Below, piece by piece: positions 6,643 through 9,032 of a stretch of 9,032 nucleotides of DNA. Positions within the stretch are counted from its first letter, which is position 1; each line of letters starts with the position of its first letter. The stretch comes from an uncultured Gammaproteobacteria bacterium (GTDB lineage Bacteria > Pseudomonadota > Gammaproteobacteria > Steroidobacterales > JABDMI01). The translations under genes and the position numbers were made by a program. The notes beneath the pieces were generated by a model. It worked only from the letters and a program-made list of their open reading frames with translations. It made no database searches and was not told where the DNA came from. Location of the stretch: contig CALHVH010000082.1 in assembly GCA_938039225.1 (NCBI GenBank), forward strand, positions 1-9,032. The letters run 5' to 3'.

Positions 6643-7022
6643 GTTTAAATCTTAAAAAATCACCTCTAGCAACTGCACAAGGTTTAGGTTCGGCTAAAGA
6701 CGGCACAGGTCATTGGTGGGGGCAACGTGTTTCAGCGGTTCTCATGATTCCACTGGTCATCTTTTTGCTCATTTCTTACATGGGCTTAGACTCAATTGAT
6801 CACATCACTATTACGGCGTGGATAAAGCAACCACTTATTGCAGCGAGCATGCTTATGTTTGTTCTTTGCATGTTCTTTCATTCAGAATCAGGCGTACAAG
6901 TCGTTATTGAAGATTACATTCATGGAAAAACCAAAGTGGTATCAATGCTACTTTCAAAGTTTGCCCATATCATTTTTGCTTTAGTCGCAGTGATATCAAT
7001 TCTTAAAATAAGCTTGAGCTAA
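6639..7022 (+). CDS. sdhD: Succinate dehydrogenase membrane anchor subunit
   Basis: This 127-residue inner-membrane protein is the second anchor of complex II. The segment 'GLGSAKDGTGHWWGQRVSA' (residues 15-33) is typical of SdhD of the alphaproteobacterial type. 'FFHSESGVQVVIEDYIHG' (residues 79-96) carries His81, matching E. coli His71, and Asp92-Tyr93, matching Asp82-Tyr83, of which the Tyr helps bind ubiquinone; the 11-residue spacing is conserved. Three membrane helices are seen at about 31-50, 64-86 and 103-124. The start at 6639 overlaps the sdhC stop by an ATGA junction and has its own AGGGGG ribosome binding site. A stem-loop covers the stop codon (7005-7037). Confidence 0.95.
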   Translation: MSLNLKKSPLATAQGLGSAKDGTGHWWGQRVSAVLMIPLVIFLLISYMGLDSIDHITITAWIKQPLIAASMLMFVLCMFFHSESGVQVVIEDYIHGKTKVVSMLLSKFAHIIFALVAVISILKISLS

Positions 7023-7037
7023 GACTAGGCTTATTTT
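7005..7037 (+). terminator. Hairpin at the sdhD-sdhA junction (possible weak terminator or mRNA processing/stability element)
   Basis: A perfect 9-bp inverted repeat, AAAATAAGC (7005-7013) and GCTTATTTT (7029-7037), flanks 15 nt; three further pairs including two G-U could shorten the loop to 9 nt. It spans the sdhD stop codon and is followed by a T-rich stretch. The stem is mostly A-U, so full termination is unlikely, and sdhA must be transcribed through it unless it has its own promoter. Partial attenuation or an intercistronic stability role is possible. Confidence 0.4.
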
Positions 7038-7081
7038 TATTTACCCATTTAAAAATTAAAAATATTGTTTTAAGGCATTTA

Positions 7082-8884
7082 ATGATGACCATAGATATGA
7101 AAGATTACAAAATTATTGACCATACATTTGATGTAGTAGTTGTTGGTGCCGGCGGCGCTGGTCTACGAGCTACTTTAGGTATGGTTGAACAAGGTTTATC
7201 CACCGCATGTATTACTAAAGTTTTTCCAACACGTAGTCATACTGTAGCTGCTCAAGGTGGTATTTCAGCCGCTCTTGGCAATATGGGTAAGGATGATTGG
7301 CGCTGGCACGCTTATGATACGGTTAAAGGTTCGGACTGGTTAGGCGATCAAGATGCGATTGAGTACTTATGTAAAGAGGCCCCAGAAGCCGTTATTGAAC
7401 TTGAACACTACGGTGTTCCTTTTTCGCGTACTGAAGAAGGTAAAATCTACCAGCGACCATTTGGTGGCATGACTACCGAATACGGTGAAGGTCCAGCAGC
7501 ACAACGAACGTGTGCCGCCGCTGACCGTACCGGTCATGCTATGTTGCATACCTTGTATCAGCAATCGCTAAAACATAATGCTAATTTCTTTATTGAATAT
7601 TTCGCTCTAGATTTAATAATGGAAGATGACAAGTGTGTGGGTGTTATGGCTTGGAATCTAGAAGATGGCACCATTCATCGCTTCCGTGCACAAATGGTAG
7701 TGTTAGCCACGGGTGGTTATGGCCGTGCATTCTTTTCTTGTACTTCAGCCCATACTTGCACAGGTGACGGTAATGGCATGGTTTTACGTGCTGGCCTGGC
7801 TTTACAAGATATGGAATTTGTTCAGTTCCACCCAACCGGTGTCTATGGTGCGGGTTGCTTGATTACTGAGGGTGTGCGTGGTGAAGGTGGTTATCTAACT
7901 AATAACAAAGGCGAGCGTTTTATGGAACGCTATGCGCCAAGTGCAAAAGATTTAGCCTCGCGCGATGTGGTTTCACGTTCAATGACCATGGAAATCAGAG
8001 CAGGCAATGGAGTAGGTGAATCGAATGATCATATACATCTAAACTTAATGCATCTTGGTAAAGAAGTGATTGAAGAGCGTTTACCTGGTATTGCAGAAAC
8101 GGCTCGTATTTTTGCTGGCGTTGATGTAACTAAAGAACCCATTCCAGTCTTACCAACCGTGCATTACAACATGGGTGGTATTCCAACAAACTATAACGCT
8201 GAAGTCGTTACGCTGAAAGATGGCAATCCTGATTCTGTCGTTCCCGGCTTAATGGCAGTGGGTGAGGCAGGTTGTGTATCTGTACATGGTGCCAATCGCT
8301 TAGGGTCTAATTCATTACTTGATCTCGTGGTCTTCGGAAGAGCGTCAGCAATCCATGCTGGAAAAATTCTTACTCCAGGAGCACGTCAATCTGAACTTAA
8401 GCCTGACGCTGGTAAAGAAGCCATTGAACGCTTAGATCGTTTGCGTTATTCAAAAGGCTCAAAGCCTACTGCAGAATTACGTGATCGCATGCAGCGTATT
8501 ATGCAAGCTCACGCCGCTGTATTCCGCACTAGCGACGTGATGAAAGAAGGTGTCACTGAGTTAGCTAAAGTGGTTGCTGATTTCAAAGACGTGCATGTTT
8601 CTGATACATCATTGGTATGGAATACCGACTTACTTGAAACCTTAGAATTGGATAATTTATTGGGCAATGCAACTTGCACAATGGTACTAGCTGAAAATCG
8701 TAAGGAAAGTCGTGGTGCCCATTCGCATGAGGATTTTAAAGATCGAAATGATGAAGAATGGATGAAGCATTCACTTATTTGGTTTAATGAAGATGGCAGT
8801 ACGAAAATCGATTACCGTCCTGTGCATATGGATACCTTAACTGAAGATCTTAAGCATATTCCACCTAAACCTCGTGTTTATTAA
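7082..8884 (+). CDS. sdhA: Succinate dehydrogenase flavoprotein subunit
   Basis: This 600-residue protein is the catalytic subunit of complex II; it oxidises succinate to fumarate on the cytoplasmic face with covalently bound FAD. Visible are the dinucleotide-binding 'VVGAGGAG' (20-27), the FAD-linking His53 in 'RSHTVAAQGG', His250 in 'QFHPTG', Thr262-Glu263 in 'TEGVRGEGG', the proton-shuttle Arg294 in 'SRDVVSR' (E. coli Arg286), His361 in 'VHYNMGG' (E. coli His354) and Arg406 in 'HGANRLGSNSLLD' (E. coli Arg399). The C-terminal 'SRGAHSHEDF' and 'DEEWMKHSLIW' are standard, and the length is normal. AAGG (7072-7075) sits 6 nt before the ATG at 7082 and 9 nt before a second ATG at 7085, so the start is uncertain by one codon. 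It lies 59 nt after sdhD, in the same operon. Confidence 0.98.
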   Translation: MMTIDMKDYKIIDHTFDVVVVGAGGAGLRATLGMVEQGLSTACITKVFPTRSHTVAAQGGISAALGNMGKDDWRWHAYDTVKGSDWLGDQDAIEYLCKEAPEAVIELEHYGVPFSRTEEGKIYQRPFGGMTTEYGEGPAAQRTCAAADRTGHAMLHTLYQQSLKHNANFFIEYFALDLIMEDDKCVGVMAWNLEDGTIHRFRAQMVVLATGGYGRAFFSCTSAHTCTGDGNGMVLRAGLALQDMEFVQFHPTGVYGAGCLITEGVRGEGGYLTNNKGERFMERYAPSAKDLASRDVVSRSMTMEIRAGNGVGESNDHIHLNLMHLGKEVIEERLPGIAETARIFAGVDVTKEPIPVLPTVHYNMGGIPTNYNAEVVTLKDGNPDSVVPGLMAVGEAGCVSVHGANRLGSNSLLDLVVFGRASAIHAGKILTPGARQSELKPDAGKEAIERLDRLRYSKGSKPTAELRDRMQRIMQAHAAVFRTSDVMKEGVTELAKVVADFKDVHVSDTSLVWNTDLLETLELDNLLGNATCTMVLAENRKESRGAHSHEDFKDRNDEEWMKHSLIWFNEDGSTKIDYRPVHMDTLTEDLKHIPPKPRVY

Positions 8885-8921
8885 TTTAAAAACTATTAAA
8901 ACTTTAAAGTAGAGAAGTAAC

Positions 8922-9032
8922 ATGGCAGAATTTCGTTTACCTAAGAATTCACGCGTAAATAAAAACGGCAAAACTTTTAAGGCATCAGATGATGCGACAA
9001 AAGTTAAGAGTTTTAAAATATATCGTTATGAT
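8922..9032 (+). CDS. sdhB: Succinate dehydrogenase iron-sulfur subunit, 3' partial
   Basis: Only the first 37 codons are inside the window; the frame is open at the right edge. The start 'MAEFRLPKNSRV' and the following 'KSFKIYRYD' match the N-terminus of SdhB of the alphaproteobacterial/mitochondrial type, where the strand F-x-I-Y-R-[WY] opens the plant-type ferredoxin domain. The cysteine clusters for the 2Fe-2S, 4Fe-4S and 3Fe-4S centres lie beyond the edge and cannot be checked. AGAGAAG (8911-8917) is the ribosome binding site, and the gene starts 37 nt after the sdhA stop codon. SdhB would carry electrons from FAD in SdhA to quinone at SdhC/SdhD. Confidence 0.93.
   Translation, partial: MAEFRLPKNSRVNKNGKTFKASDDATKVKSFKIYRYD

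Noticed and set aside
1..9032. An undescribed defence system, mobile element, CRISPR array or RNA gene
   Set aside because: Nearly all the sequence is explained by recognisable housekeeping or chemosensory genes. I saw no transposase, no terminal repeats with target duplications, no regularly spaced repeats and no tRNA- or rRNA-like segment.

Overview
The window reads as chromosomal DNA of an AT-rich gammaproteobacterium. The chemosensory kinase has the ChpA architecture of gammaproteobacterial type IV pilus systems, and it is accompanied by a YgfZ protein and an outer-membrane protein of the Gcw_chp/TorF type. The succinate dehydrogenase genes, including the SdhB N-terminus and an SDHAF4-type assembly factor, look like the alphaproteobacterial/mitochondrial lineage that some gammaproteobacteria carry. 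I cannot name the genus. A free-living aquatic bacterium with type IV pili and aerobic respiration would fit, but that is inference.

Layout. (1) 1-3831, + strand: the 3' part of a chpA-like hybrid histidine kinase gene, cut by the left edge, then two small CheW-like genes in a tight operon (2-nt gap, then an 11-nt overlap). A strong bidirectional hairpin terminator at 3854-3881 closes it. (2) 3901-4545, - strand: a secreted beta-barrel protein of the Gcw_chp/TorF family, convergent with the chemosensory operon, with an extended -10 promoter upstream. (3) 4546-4880: a very AT-rich gap with one imperfect inverted repeat and no convincing gene. (4) 4881-5753, - strand: ygfZ, a folate-binding Fe-S cluster maintenance protein. 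(5) 5754-5985: a divergent intergenic region whose two candidate promoters have -35 boxes two bases apart. (6) 5986-9032, + strand: an SDHAF4-like gene (DUF1674) followed by sdhC, sdhD, sdhA and the start of sdhB, cut by the right edge.

How the genes work together. The left block is the signalling core of a Chp/Pil-type chemosensory pathway. ChpA would phosphorylate response regulators that control pilus motors or cAMP, and the CheW-like proteins would couple it to a receptor; the receptor and PilG/PilH-type regulators are not in the window. The right block is respiratory complex II with its assembly. SdhC and SdhD form the haem- and quinone-binding membrane anchor, SdhA is the FAD subunit, SdhB the Fe-S subunit, and SDHAF4 is expected to help load flavinylated SdhA onto SdhB. 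YgfZ, transcribed away from the same intergenic region, supports Fe-S enzymes in general.

I see no mobile element, CRISPR array, RNA gene or phage gene. The window is mostly ordinary core genome. The points most worth a second look are the SDHAF4/ygfZ/sdh linkage with its shared promoter region, the pair of divergent CheW-like proteins, and a hairpin between sdhD and sdhA.
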